Origin: Lytechinus variegatus
Lineage: Eukaryota > Echinodermata > Echinoidea > Temnopleuroida > Toxopneustidae
NCBI RefSeq assembly: GCF_018143015.1
Contig: NC_054751.1
Location: 25,836,783-25,900,782 of the forward strand
DNA length: 64,000 nt
Direction of reading: 5' to 3'
The notes under the pieces were generated by a model that had not been told where the DNA came from, ran no database searches, and worked only from the letters and a program-made list of their open reading frames with translations. A program made the translations under genes and the position numbers. Positions 45,108 through 56,022 of this stretch are shown piece after piece (the stretch's first letter is position 1; every line of letters starts with the position of its first letter).

Positions 45108-45532
45108 GGCCCCGTTAACATAGGCGGCGGAAGCGGGGGGGGGGGGGGGAATTTGAGGTGGGGGACGGTCCTCCCCCCCCCCCTGTTAATTTTTAGTTGA
45201 TACCTTTTTTAACTTATCAATTTGTTTCCTGCGCCCTCCCCCCCCTAAGTTCTGGTGAACCCCCTTAAATGTCTGGTCCAGCAGATACCCGGCCCCTAAA
45301 ATTTAAGTTGTCCATCAAAATTTCAGGTAGACCCCCCCCCCGAATTATTTGGCTTCCGCCGCCAATGCCCGTTAATTCCATAATGTACAAGTTACCAGTA
45401 ACTTTGTCATCCAATGGTAATGGAATCCTTGATTCTAATTGGGTGATTATCGTTATACCAATCCGATGGTACATGGTAGTTAGATGGCAAAGTTACCATA
45501 ATAGTAACTTATTATGCAACTGGACCGGGCCC
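45108..45532. mobile_element. Palindromic MITE split by a younger insertion
   Basis: The left end GGCCCCGTTAATTCCATAAT (after removing the insertion at 45119-45367 and one duplicated target) pairs with the right end ATTATGCAACTGGACCGGGC. Inner AAGTTACCAGTAACTTTG and AAAGTTACCATAATAGTAAC segments also pair. It is the target of the next element. Confidence 0.6.
45119..45367. mobile_element. hAT-like MITE, 'CATWGGCGGCGGAAGC' family, perfect 8-bp target duplication
   Basis: The left end CATAGGCGGCGGAAGC and the right end GCTTCCGCCGCCAATG match at 15 of 16 positions. It is flanked by CCCGTTAA at 45111-45118 and 45368-45375. The interior is poly-G/poly-C rich. A second copy is at 57716-57877. Confidence 0.92.
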
Positions 45533-45776
45533 TAATTGGTAAACCCATGCAGTATAGAGATGGGAGGTCCCTATCCATACTTGGCAATATTTTTTTAACA
45601 AAAAGGCCGTAGTGGGTTTGGGGGGGTTTCATAGGGTAGCATAGGCGGATCCAGGGGCCCGCCCCCCTCCTAATGGCGGAGCAAAACAAAAAGAAAAAAG
45701 GGGGAAAGAAATAAAAAGAAGGGGAACGTATAAGAGGAGGGAGACGAGTGAATAAAATAAGATGAGGGGAAGATCT

Positions 45777-45935
45777 GGGGAGTGTTTCATCAACATTTTC
45801 GTCCGACAAGTTGTCAGATCTGACATCTTTCCTTGATTTTGATTGGCTGATAAGCAATGTTACTATGGTAAATGTCGGATAAAATGGGACTTGTCGGATA
45901 AAACGTCTGACAAGTCCTTTCATGAAACGCTCCCC
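45777..45935. mobile_element. Palindromic MITE, GGGGAGTGTTTCAT family (copy 1)
   Basis: The left end GGGGAGTGTTTCAT and the right end ATGAAACGCTCCCC are inverted partners. Internal GACAAGTTGTCAGA and TCTGACAAGTCC segments and a central TTGATTGGCTGATAAGCA are shared with 53845-54005. Confidence 0.85.
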
Positions 45936-46252
45936 TGGTAAATTATTTTTAAAATATTTCATGTCACTATGCAGTAGGCCTATAAAAATTTTCTCTCGCG
46001 CTGTGCGTTTATATACCAAATTTTGAAATCAATATACAAAAAACATTTCAACTCGGAAATCGAACTTCTTTATTTTGTTTGACTTAAAAATTGATTTTTA
46101 AAAAGTGCTCTGTGAATGTTTTATCTTCTGAAAAATATTTGATTTGTCGGGTACCTATTATTTTCCTGTATTCCATAAAATTTTCCTACAAAGTGCTTGA
46201 AATACAGAGCTTAAATTGACCCTTTTTTTCAGATCGGAATTTCAAATATTTT

Positions 46253-46822
46253 AAAGGTCAGGTCCACCACAGAAAATGTCTATATGAATTAATGGAGAAA
46301 AATCAAACTATTATATAACGCTGAAAATTTCATCAAAATCGGATGTAAAATAAGAAAGTTGTGGCAATTTAAAGTTTCGCTTATGATATGCACACCTCAG
46401 TGACATGAGTCAGTCGATGATGTCCATCACTCACTTTTTTTTGGTTTTACTGTTTGAATTATATGATTTTTCCTTTTTTTTTACAGATTTGACAAAAAAG
46501 ACCAACTTGACTGAACCATATGGTATTAAACAATTCTAATTCCACGTGTTTAAGAAGAATTAATCGTTGTTTTACTTGACAATGAGGAGAAAATTAAAAT
46601 ATCAATAAAATACAAAAGAAATAGTAAAGGGTTGACGATTGTCATCAGTCTCCTCATTTGCATACCCACCATGATGTGCATACTGTGAAATTAAGCGAAA
46701 CTTTAAAACGTCATAACTTTCTTATTTTACATCCGATTTTGATGAAATTTTCAGTGTTATACTTGTTGGATTTTTCTATTTCTATTTAAATTAATTTTTT
46801 GTTGGGGTGGACTTGTCCTTTA
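46253..46822. mobile_element. MITE with AAAGG....GTCCACC terminal inverted repeats
   Basis: The left end AAAGGTCAGGTCCACC pairs with the right end GGTGGACTTGTCCTTT. The arms continue with GAAAATTTCATCAAAATCGG and CCGATTTTGATGAAATTTTC, then ATGTAAAATAAGAAAGTT and its complement. Noncoding. The right half of a second copy is at about 47155-47379. Confidence 0.9.
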
Positions 46823-46829
46823 AGCTTTC

Positions 46830-47100
46830 ATGATGAAAAAATGTATTTTATGTACAGGTGTTTAAATTATCAAATTCCAGTAAATTTTCGTAATTTCTTT
46901 ACGCATGTATTAAATATACATCATTTGGATACCCGAATAAATAACCAAATATATATTCCTAAACATATAAGTATATCTTTCAACACAAAATCCGTTATTC
47001 TGCATGGCCCGAAAATATGGAATGATCTTCCGGACTACATAAAAAAAGTCATTGTCAGCAACTAGCTTAAAATTTAAGATAAAAAATGATTTTATCATTG
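46830..47100 (+). pseudogene. Non-LTR retrotransposon remnant, reverse transcriptase C-terminus
   Basis: The open frame reads CLNYQIPVNFRNFF, then IYIPKHISISFNTKSVILHG and PKIWNDLPDYIKK. The basic strand followed by GPKIWNxLP is the usual C-terminal end of CR1/Jockey-group ORF2 proteins. It is truncated at both sides. Confidence 0.75.
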
Positions 47101-47154
47101 AATATCCTCATACCTTATATTCCCTTTGATCTTAAACATTTCATATTTTAAACA

Positions 47155-47379
47155 ATTAAAAACAAAAGAAATAGTGAGTGAATGACATCATCGACTCTCT
47201 CGTTTGGATGTAGCTGGCTCGTTCATACAACTGTTTTTGTGAAATGAAGCGAAACTTTGAAATGTCATAACTTTCTTACTTTACATCCGATTTTGATGAA
47301 ATTTTCAGTGTTATGCTTGTTGAATTTTTCTCTTCTTATTCAAATCAAGTTTTTGTTGGGGTGGACTTGTCCTTTAAGT
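47155..47379. mobile_element. Right half of a second AAAGG/GTCCACC MITE
   Basis: AGCGAAACTTTGAAATGTCA, CATCCGATTTTGATGAAATT and GGGGTGGACTTGTCCTTTAA repeat the right half of 46253-46822. The left half is missing, which suggests that the LINE fragment and this piece arrived through a nested insertion or deletion. Confidence 0.8.
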
Positions 47380-47469
47380 TAACAGGATAAGATGTGGCAT
47401 GAATACGTGCCACATCTCTCTTATAGTATTGAGGTGTATACATACAAGAGCAGCCTGAATTTCATATAA

Positions 47470-48140
47470 TATATTCCCCCCAAAATGGCAGTGCGAGCAA
47501 TTACCTTTAGTCACTGGCAAGCTCATTCTCACCCTTTATATAATGATTAAAAAATTCTTAATGTTTATGATTTGCATAATCTATCATGATATATACATTC
47601 ATGTATGATCTGCGTAATAATAACCTACCTCACTCCTTAGCAGATTATTGTAACATAATTGAGCACAATTATCCTACTAGACATAAGAAAGGCCAACAAG
47701 TAAATCTTCCAAAACTAAAAACAACTCAAGGCCAATTTTCACTTCCTTTTCTAGGTAGCAATTTCTGGAGTAAATTACCAGTCGAAATCAAATTGAAGAA
47801 ATCAAGAAAAAGTTTTAGAAATCTCTAAAAAGTTATTTGTCTTCATAAATTCACACCATCAACGTGTAAGTCTACAGTAGATAATCAATACAACTAAGAT
47901 ACTTTTAAAAATGTTGATGATAACCCTTTACAAGGAATATACTGTAGTTAAAACTTTTGTTTTGTTTTTCCTTCTTAAAAAGTGGGGCCAAGCTAGATTA
48001 GCACTTGTGCTATTTTCTAGTTCCATTTACCATCGTATTTTTATACATGTGTAACTGTTATGTAATTTGTTTTAAAACATGTAAAAATGTGAATATTGTT
48101 GGTAAATAGATTAAAATAAAAAAATAATAATAATAATAAT
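47470..48140 (+). pseudogene. LINE 3' end: reverse transcriptase C-terminus, 3' UTR and AAT-repeat tail
   Basis: Frames read AVRAITFSHWQAHSHPLYND, a frameshift near 47548, then IYTFMYDLRNNNLPHSLADY, LPKLKTTQGQFSLPFLGSNF and WSKLPVEIKL. The WSKLP motif is the counterpart of IWNDLP in the neighbouring fragment. A noncoding 3' end follows and terminates in an (AAT)n tail at about 48119-48140, as in non-LTR elements. Confidence 0.82.
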
Positions 48141-49073
48141 GTGCAACTGTTGCTGCGACATTATTTTTTTTTTCATTTTTTCCTCTCTCTTCTCCATCAT
48201 ACATTGTTGTACGCTCTATTTGCTCGGTACTCGGTAACTCATGTCCGCCTTCCTGCTCACTTCTCCCTCTCTCGTTTTCTTCCCTAAGTTCTCTTCTCTT
48301 TTCCTAGCCTTTCTTATCTTTGTATTGTATTTTGTGTATTGTATATATTTATATGTCCACAGGCTTATCCCGCCACAAGCATGTGCTTCTTGGGACCTAC
48401 GCCTTCTTCTGTACACATAAGTTGTATATATTTTATTCTTTATGGAAATTGATTTCATATGAATTCTTGTTAACAAAAATAAAGAAATTTTGTAAAATGG
48501 AGGAAAATAAATGTTTATTTGAAATGGAAATATAAAAAAATTAGAATGCCCAGATTCTAGGTCGAAATCTGAAGCACGCACACGCATGTTTATTCAGATG
48601 CACAGCTTGTTCTCTATCTAAATAATTATGAGCCTATATATATCCAGTTTCAGATCAGAATATCAAAAAAATTCTGCTCATTTTTTGCGCTCGGTACCAA
48701 ATTGTACCAAAATTTTTTCATCATTTACAAAACATGATGAGTGTCCCGTTTTCATAGGTTTGAAATCTCAATTTTTTTCCGCTCATGATTCGCGCTCGCA
48801 TCAATTGTTTGGTTCATGATTACAAAAAGTGCACAGAACGTTAATTTAAAAAAAAATTTCCGCTCGCGCTTCGCGCTCGCAGTAACTATCTAGTTACATA
48901 CGCATCTTGTTCAGGCTCACAAACATTGCCCAGAATGTTCAATTTTCAGGACAAAATACATGACATTTTAAAAATGTTTAGCTCGCACTTCGCGCTCACA
49001 CTATTTAAATAGGGCTTATGGAATCCATTTATGTTGTTTATAAGAATAAAGCTAAGAAATTACTGTTAGGACA

Positions 49074-49330
49074 TGGGCGTTTTTCACCCCCCCCCAAAAA
49101 AAAGAATAATAAATCACGATCAAAAAAAAAGAGAAAAGGAAAGGGATAAGGGTGAAATATAACATCATTTTCCAAATACTATGTCAAAATCTATCACGAA
49201 CTGTGGATTCTTGTAATAAAAATGTCAAAATTTTTGCTCGCCCACTTCGCTCGCTCGTAATTTTTAATTTTGATTTCACGCAATACGCCATATCGAGCCC
49301 CCTCAAAATTTTTGGCTCATTACGCCACTG
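49074..49330. mobile_element. Nested repeat with GGCGTAAT-type right end
   Basis: It begins GGGCGTTTTTCACCCCCCC and ends GGCTCATTACGCCACTG. The interior matches about 29640-29830 inside the foldback insertion, and it carries a CTCGCCCACTTCGCTCGCTC motif. Confidence 0.55.
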
Positions 49331-49441
49331 GGACAACCCCTTCAAAGAAACAAACAAAAATCAACTTTGAGTGGCCGATCGGGGAAAATACGGGTAAAAA
49401 AATTCGCCCCCCCCCTATTGGCGGAGGCTGGATCCGCCCCT

Positions 49442-51510
49442 GGGGTAGGCTGGGAGTGCACTGCACGTGCACCCTCCCGCTGAGGCAAAATTCCGACACT
49501 GGCACGCAAAGTTGTGCTTTCAAAAGCTGAATTTCTAAACTTTAGTTCCACTTCCCCAAGATTTGCACCCCACCCATTCCACTCCGGAGTGGAATGGGTG
49601 TGGATCCACCTCCCAGGATGTATGTGCACCTGACCCCCGGGACCTGAACTCCCTACGTGCTCAAACCAGCCTATACGCCCTTGAGTGAGATGCGGCTCTA
49701 GGCGGAGCTTTGGGGACTGCAGTCACCCCCCCCCCCCCCGGTGATCTAAAATTCTAGAATTAAAGATTTTACTATTCAGATTCGAACATTTTACTCGCTC
49801 TGTATCTCGGCTATATATGGTCCCTTGCAAAATTTTGCGGGGGATTGTTTTATTTAGTTTTATTTTGTTTTTGTTATTTTATATCTGCTTTTATTCCTTG
49901 AATTGCATATTTGTTTTGTATTATTTTGTACTCTTGTTTTGAACAAAATATTGGCGAATGCCAGTGACGTTTAATTCATATAAATGCAAAATACAATACT
50001 GTATAGCAAATCAATGATCCCCGCAATCATACAATAGAGGCACGAAAACTAATTCCGTAAAAAAGTTGTCAAAATTATGGAGGAGCAAGTCGATGTTTGT
50101 CCCGGCCCCAAGTGGGGCCCAATTGTTCATGGGACGATCCCTCCTCCCTCCCAAGGATACAAGGCATCGATCCCAGGGTCATGTTCTTTTGCAGTCTATC
50201 TTCATGTTGAATATCACATTCAGGAATTTAAAGATATCCGTAGTTTTAGACTTAAAATAATAAAATATCGCTCTTGAAAGTGTAATTTTTCACTCGTTCT
50301 CTTGACTAACTTAATGAATGAAACTGGAAAAAGTATAAACGTTCGATCCTTCTTAATTCTTGTCCCCCTCATTTATATCGTGAAGTGAAATCACATCTAC
50401 ATTTTTTTCTTTTCAAATTGCTCGTGTAGTGAAAATCCTCTCTCTCTCTCTCTTTTTGGCGTTTCAAATTTATCTGGATCAATTTGTTCTCCGTTTTGTT
50501 GTGAAAACCTTTTTTTTCGCTTTGCTTTCAATTTACATCAGCACCCCCAGTCAAAAAAGTACCCATAACAGGAACCTGATGCATACACGACTCGGGGCCT
50601 GATATGCATACCTGCTGATGGGTATCGATTAATGGTGATTATGAAAAACATTCTCAAGCATTTTGATAATGTGATTTTTTTTTGTTAAAGGGCTATATGC
50701 TATACCCACGTAATACAATTTCCATTAACTGTAAAACCAACGTCTAAAGTTGGCAAGGCCCCAGAAGCCCCCTCATTTTTTTTTGTCTAGAACCGCGCCT
50801 GATGCGCTTCATTATGAACATCACATAAAAGAACATAAAAGAATATTTGCTTCTAATTCAACATAAAACTCGACCCGACTCGCTTTCAAAGTGTGGCATA
50901 ATTGTGAGATTAAATAAGACATTTATTGATAGAATATAGACCTATATAAAAAAAATCATATAAGCACATTTAATGTTACGATGGAATGTCTTTACGGGGG
51001 GTGGCCTGCCTTATGCCAGACAATGCGAGGACGAGGCGCCAGCTGAAGCCAGCGGAGATTCCAGAAGCTCACCCTCCCGTAAAATTTGCTTTAATTAAAG
51101 CAGATTAAAAAAAAAGAAACTATAACTTCTATTGCTCATGTGACCTGAAACTCAAGCAGGGTGTTCACTAATACTTGATTAACCTTATGCCCAAGTTTTT
51201 TCATGAACTAGGTCCATATACTTTCTAAGTTATGATGTCATTTCAAAAACTTAACCTTAGGCTAAGTTTTGATGTTGACGCCGCGCGCCGCCGCTGTCGG
51301 AAAAGCGGCGCCTATAGTCTCGCTCTGCTATGCAAGCGAGACAAAAATTGTATGCATTAATAAAATATCGTAAAACACCACCTACTATGATTATTTTGAA
51401 CTTATTTTCATTTATTTATTTATTCATTTTACAACATATGGAAATTTGATTCACAGATGAACCAAATGGAATAAGTGGCGTTAGAACAATTGGATATTAG
51501 ACGGAATTGG
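49442..51510. other. Gene-free stretch
   Basis: No exon or element with both ends. A C-run at about 49727-49739, a CT microsatellite at about 50436-50453, and a small inverted pair CATTCCACTCC/GGAGTGGAATG at 49576-49597 are visible. Confidence 0.4.
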
Positions 51511-51515
51511 TATAA

Positions 51516-51970
51516 CACTCATTTAAAGACACGCTCATTTAAAGACACGCTCATCAGTTCGTTTACCCATTCATTCCTTTACTAAACCACTCACTAATTC
51601 ACTCTGTACTCATCTATTAACTCATTTAAAGACTCGCTCATCAGTTTCTATATGCCCATTCACTGATTGACTAACTCGCTCATCAGTTCATTTGTCTATT
51701 CATTCCTTTACTAACCCACTCACTAATTCGCTCTGCACTCATCTATTCACTCATTTAAAGACTCGCTCATCAGTTTCTATGCCCATTGATTGATTGACTA
51801 ACTCACTCATTCATCCAATCACTCATTTAAAGACTCGCTCATCAGATTCTATGCCCATTCATTGAATAACTAACTCACTCATTCATCCAATCACTCATTT
51901 GCTACTTTCTTCATTCACTCATTCATTCAATAATTTACTCACTCTTCCATTTAGTAACTCATTCACTATA
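51516..51970. repeat. Minisatellite of CATT/CACT-type units with TTTAAAGACTCGCTCATCAG core
   Basis: The core TTTAAAGACTCGCTCATCAG or a close variant recurs near 51545, 51626, 51754 and 51825, embedded in ATTCATTC/ACTCACTC tetranucleotides. It is a higher-order tandem repeat with unequal spacing. Confidence 0.8.
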
Positions 51971-51989
51971 TGAATGGGAATGACTGATT

Positions 51990-52095
51990 GAATCCGATGA
52001 CAGGGGTAATAACATATCTTTAAAGCGCTTAGAAACATTGTTCCGATGGATTAAGCGCTATATAAAAGCGGATTATTGTTATTATTATTATAATG
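51990..52095 (+). repeat. Dispersed repeat copy with ATT tail
   Basis: CCGATGACAGGGGTAATAAC, TTAAAGCGCTTAGAAACATT and GATTAAGCGCTATATAAAAG match the minus strand of 37236-37460. The copy ends in (TTA)n. Confidence 0.65.
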
Positions 52096-52579
52096 TACCT
52101 GCTCACTCAATTATATACTCACTGACTCACACACTCAATCAATCATACACTGACTAACTACACAAATAAATAAATCAGTAATAAGCCTACATTTCTTTTT
52201 TTTATAAAACGATTTATATCACTCTATGCAAAAACATTACTCACGTCCATTACATTGAAAAATAAATAGTGCAATATTTGTTTTAAACTTCATATATTAC
52301 ACTGACAGTATAAATATTTATAAACATTTATCACATTAAAGTACAATATAATACAGATTCATTAAAGGACGGATAAAACTTTAATAGCTTTGTGACATTT
52401 AATTTTTTTTTAAAGGCATCTTCATAAATCAAACTTAAAACAATTAGGTACATGATAATCATTGTTGATAATTCAAAACAATTCAGATCTATTTACATCT
52501 TGCTTGCAAATCTGTTAAACCACATCAAACACTAACTAGGTTCATTATTGCGGATTGAAATAATCGCTAGAGGGTATTC

Positions 52580-52823
52580 ATTTGTCTCGCAATCTACTAT
52601 GGTCAACAAGGAAATTTGTGATCACTCTCGCAAAAAGTGTTCACTGGCTTTCTAGGAAATTCGTGATCACTCTCGCAAAAAGTGTTCACGAGCTTTCGAG
52701 TGCCGCTGCAACTCTTTATCAAGTGACGAAAATTATCTGATATCGTACTCTATTTATACTAATCACTTTTAGCGAGAGTGATCATGAATTTCCTTGTTGA
52801 CCATAGTAGATTGCGAGACAAAT
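52580..52823. mobile_element. Small MITE with about 38-bp terminal inverted repeats
   Basis: ATTTGTCTCGCAATCTACTA (continuing GGTCAACAAGGAAATT) is repeated inverted at the right end. The interior holds two direct copies of GTGATCACTCTCGCAAAAAG and, near the right end, its inverted form CGAGAGTGATCA. 244 bp, noncoding. Confidence 0.9.
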
Positions 52824-53491
52824 CACATCAAACACGATACCACATTTTTTTCCTGAGCAATCAGGTAAGGCAACTTGTCAAATGTAGTGCTGGTCGATAT
52901 TTGATTTCAATGTTAACCGATTATTGGCAGAAAAATATGGCCGATAATGTGATATATTCATTATTTGTGTTCACTATCGGCTGCAATGAGAGAAGGGATG
53001 GGGGAAATGATGAAAGGCATCCATTGGTGCTTGTTTAGGAAAAGCAGGCATTTATGGTACCAACTTTATAAGAAGTTCTGAGTTGGTCTAAAGCACTACA
53101 AAGCAAGAATTTGCTCAATAAATAACTTTTTATAATTGACAATATATCAATCATATTGTGTTACATGGTATATCATCGTAAAACAATTGTCTAACATTCA
53201 ACTTTTAACAAAATATTATGGCATAATTTTGATAATATTGAAATATTGCTCATCACCAGTCAAATTATGTACTGTGTCTTTAAACAGGAACCTTGCTATT
53301 TGGTCCTCTGTGTTTTTTTTTTAGAGCAGCTCTCCTGCTTTACACGTTGTTTTGTCTAGTATCAAGAAAATTGGTTATGAAAAGCCACTTGAGAGATTCC
53401 TACAAGAAAGACACATCTTTAACTTTTGACAAGGTACTCAATTGCAACTATATTTGTCAACACTGTCAATATGAAGGGAATTACTGCAGGA

Positions 53492-53560
53492 ACGGGACTT
53501 GAACCCACAACCCTCCATTTCAAAGTCTGAACCACTGGGCCGATATGCTCCATCCTGGGT
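53492..53560 (-). mobile_element. tRNA-like head of a SINE
   Basis: On the minus strand, CGGCCCAGTGGTTCAGACTT (A box) and GGGTTCAAGTCCCG (B box). It shares the ACTTTGAAA spacer with the copies at 18306 and 59950. Too diverged for a functional tRNA call. Confidence 0.6.
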
Positions 53561-53597
53561 TCTGTTGCACAAAACACAAAAGATACTGTAATGCTCA

Positions 53598-53683
53598 CTT
53601 TGCCATCCAATGGTACCTACCAAGGTAATAACAATGCTCAACAGAATCAAGGGTTTCATGTAAGCTACCATTGGATGGCAAAG
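53598..53683. repeat. Exact 18-bp inverted repeat
   Basis: CTTTGCCATCCAATGGTA at 53598-53615 and TACCATTGGATGGCAAAG at 53666-53683 are perfect inverse complements. Similar wording at 45480-45500 places it in the palindromic MITE group of 45108-45532. Confidence 0.85.
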
Positions 53684-53844
53684 TTAACATAATGTTTGCA
53701 TTTATACAACAAGATTCCAGGTCCTCAACTAATTTTCACTTAAATCCAGAGAAACCCATTTCAGAGCTATCTATTGACATCAAGTTCAGGCAATATTAGT
53801 GCTATTCCCACCATTTTCTCTTTCGTCCAAGTATTGTCATTAAC

Positions 53845-54005
53845 AGGGGGGTATTTCAACAACATTTTTGTCAGTCAAGCCGTCAGACCTGCCAACTTTC
53901 CCTGATTTGATTGGTTGGGAAGCACTACTACTATGGTAACTGTCAGATAAAACAGGACCTGTCGGATAAATCGTCTGCCAAGTCCTTTCATGAAACACTC
54001 CCCAG
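53845..54005. mobile_element. Palindromic MITE, GGGGAGTGTTTCAT family (copy 2)
   Basis: GGGGGGTATTTCAACAACAT at the left and CATGAAACACTCCCC at the right. The centre TTTGATTGGTTGGGAAGCAC and flanking GTCAGACCTG/CAGGACCTGTCGGATAAA align with 45777-45935. Confidence 0.8.
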
Positions 54006-54250
54006 GATAACAAAGTCCACAAAAAAGTAGCTTGCTTGCCAATTAAATCAAAGCTCATATCCTTTTTTGAGATGAAACAATTAACATCCTGTTCAGTCTT
54101 CCCTGACCAAGGGCGTGGGCATAGAGGATTATGAGTGTGTGTGTGGATGTTTGTGGGAGAGGGAGAAGTTACACAATACCCATTCTAAATTACCAACAAT
54201 AGATGATCTTCTAGAATGATCAGTGATCAATACACTGAGAGGTCTTTCAT

Positions 54251-54838
54251 TAAAGGAGAATGAAAACTTTGGAACAAGATAGCTTGTGTGAAAACAGAAA
54301 AATCAAAGAAACAGATCAACAAAAGTTTGAGAAAAATCAGACAAATAATGAGAAAGCTATGAGCATTTGAATATAGCGATCACTAATGCTATGGAGATCC
54401 TCACACTGGAAATGCAACAAAGATGAGTGATGTCACTTGTGAACAACTCTCCCAATAATTTTAGTGTATATTTCACTTAAACTGCCTCTTTTATCACATC
54501 TATCAGTAGATCAGGTGTTCTTTCTATAGGAGGGCATGTAATACAGATTTTTAAAGAATACATGGATAAAGAGTTTGTATCACCATAAGAAAAATAAAAA
54601 AGAGACGTTTGGGGAGTATTTTATAGTCCATCAAAGGGAAAATTGTTCACATGTGACATCACACATCCTTGTCTCACTACCAATGGGAGGATCTCCATAG
54701 CATTAGTGATTGCAATATTAAAATGCTCATAACTTTCTCATTATTTGTCTGATTTTTCTCAAACTTTCTTTGTTCTTATTCTTTGATTTTTCTGTTTTGA
54801 CACAAGCCTGCTTGTTCCAAAAGTTTCATTTTCCTTTA
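54251..54838. mobile_element. MITE with about 150-bp terminal inverted repeats
   Basis: The left arm TAAAGGAGAATGAAAACTTT through AAAATCAGACAAATAATGAG and CACTAATGCTATGGAGATCC is repeated inverted in the right arm. Noncoding, 588 bp. It ends TTTCATTTTCCTTTA. Confidence 0.9.
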
Positions 54839-55077
54839 AAATTTGAGCTAATTGACTAGGACAGATAAAATGAAAATAAAAAGCTTTGAATGTTTGCATG
54901 GTGGTTCAGACTGGACTGGGATCTACCAAGTAAGTAGTCCTTATTAAAAGGACTTTTAAGTGTTCTTTTTCTTTGTTCAAGTTCTGAGAAGAACTGTTGG
55001 ATCTCGACCTATCGTGTAGTATTCCTCACTCTCTGTCAGGAATCTGCTTCTCAGATCCAAAAAGAATATGCAACAGT

Positions 55078-55445
55078 CCCTTATAAAAGGGGAAGTTCTC
55101 ACAGATGATAAATTGGTTTCAATAAAAGCAGAAACGTTAGAGACACATATTGGTGAAGGTTTGATGAAAATCAATCACAGAATAAATAGAATAAAGAATT
55201 TTCAAAGTTTTATTTTGTGATGTCAAAGATGAGCAGTTCCTCCATACATGAATGCAGAGAAATAGAAATTCCCTGAAATTCCATTTTCTCAAGAAAGTTA
55301 AAGTGATTTTACTTCATACCCCCTTCTATAAGAAAAATAAGTTTATACATTATATAATTGCTCACACAAGGCATCACATATGAAAATCTTAAAAAAGTCA
55401 TAAACTCTCTTATGATGAATTTTCATCAAAAGTTCACTAACACTT
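55078..55445. mobile_element. Degraded relative of the 17652 MITE
   Basis: AAAGGGGAAGTTCTCACAGA opens it and ATTGGTGAAGGTTTGATGAA repeats the 17652 wording. The right end has lost the matching GGGGAAG. It lies just 3' of the unidentified gene's stop, which it does not reach. Confidence 0.5.
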
Positions 55446-55883
55446 ATTGTCTGGAAAACCTCTTCACCCAATGCAGGTCTGATGTTTTGTAATCTTTGTG
55501 AGCTTGAAAATAAGCATGCTCTACTTAGTTTGTGAGGATGGTGGAAAGAATAAAAACAATAAACTTCATATTGGGGTTTGGCCCTCCACTTATTGAAAAA
55601 AACTAATATCAACTGCAAAACTATCAGTGGTTGCCCAAATCAATCATATTTATAGCAATTAATTACGAACCTGTAATTGATTACTGATTTGGTTCTTGCA
55701 AAAAGGAGTGTAAGAAAACAGTTATATTGTAGGTGATTGTAAAATATTTCCTTGCAACATGCTTTCGGACTGGGCTCGGTAGAATTCAGAATTTGGGTTA
55801 CAATCGGAATCGACAGAGGATTCTGTATTTGATGACAGCAAGCATCAAACAACCAACTGATATGCCATTTTAAATACCTTCCT

Positions 55884-56022
55884 CTAGTCCGGTCCAATCA
55901 CCATTAGTCCGCTGTTACTAAACTCTGCCAATTCGTCTATGGCGTCACCACCACTGACCATATCATCAATGTCCATCCGAGGGTTAGCTTGGATTTGACG
56001 CGTGCCGCGGTTCTGAGTTCGT
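55884..56022 (-). CDS. Unidentified gene: terminal coding exon
   Basis: The exon encodes RTQNRGTRQIQANPRMDIDD, MVSGGDAIDELAEFSNSGLM, VIGPD and the TAG stop. Acceptor GTTTAG. The basic stretch followed by an acidic, Asp/Glu-rich end is distinctive and may help identify the family. Confidence 0.82.

Larger units (their letters stand above)
45640..49441. mobile_element. Transposon-like unit with 'GGCGGATCC' ends (copy 2), heavily nested
   Basis: Ends CATAGGCGGATCC and GGATCCGCCCCTG pair at 11 of 13 positions. The flanks AGGGTAG and GGGGTAG match at 6 of 7 and may be the target duplication. It shares with 11749-13569 the segment near 46020-46230 and the CGCG-palindrome block at about 48540-49060. 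Between these it is interrupted by MITEs and LINE fragments, listed separately. Confidence 0.72.
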
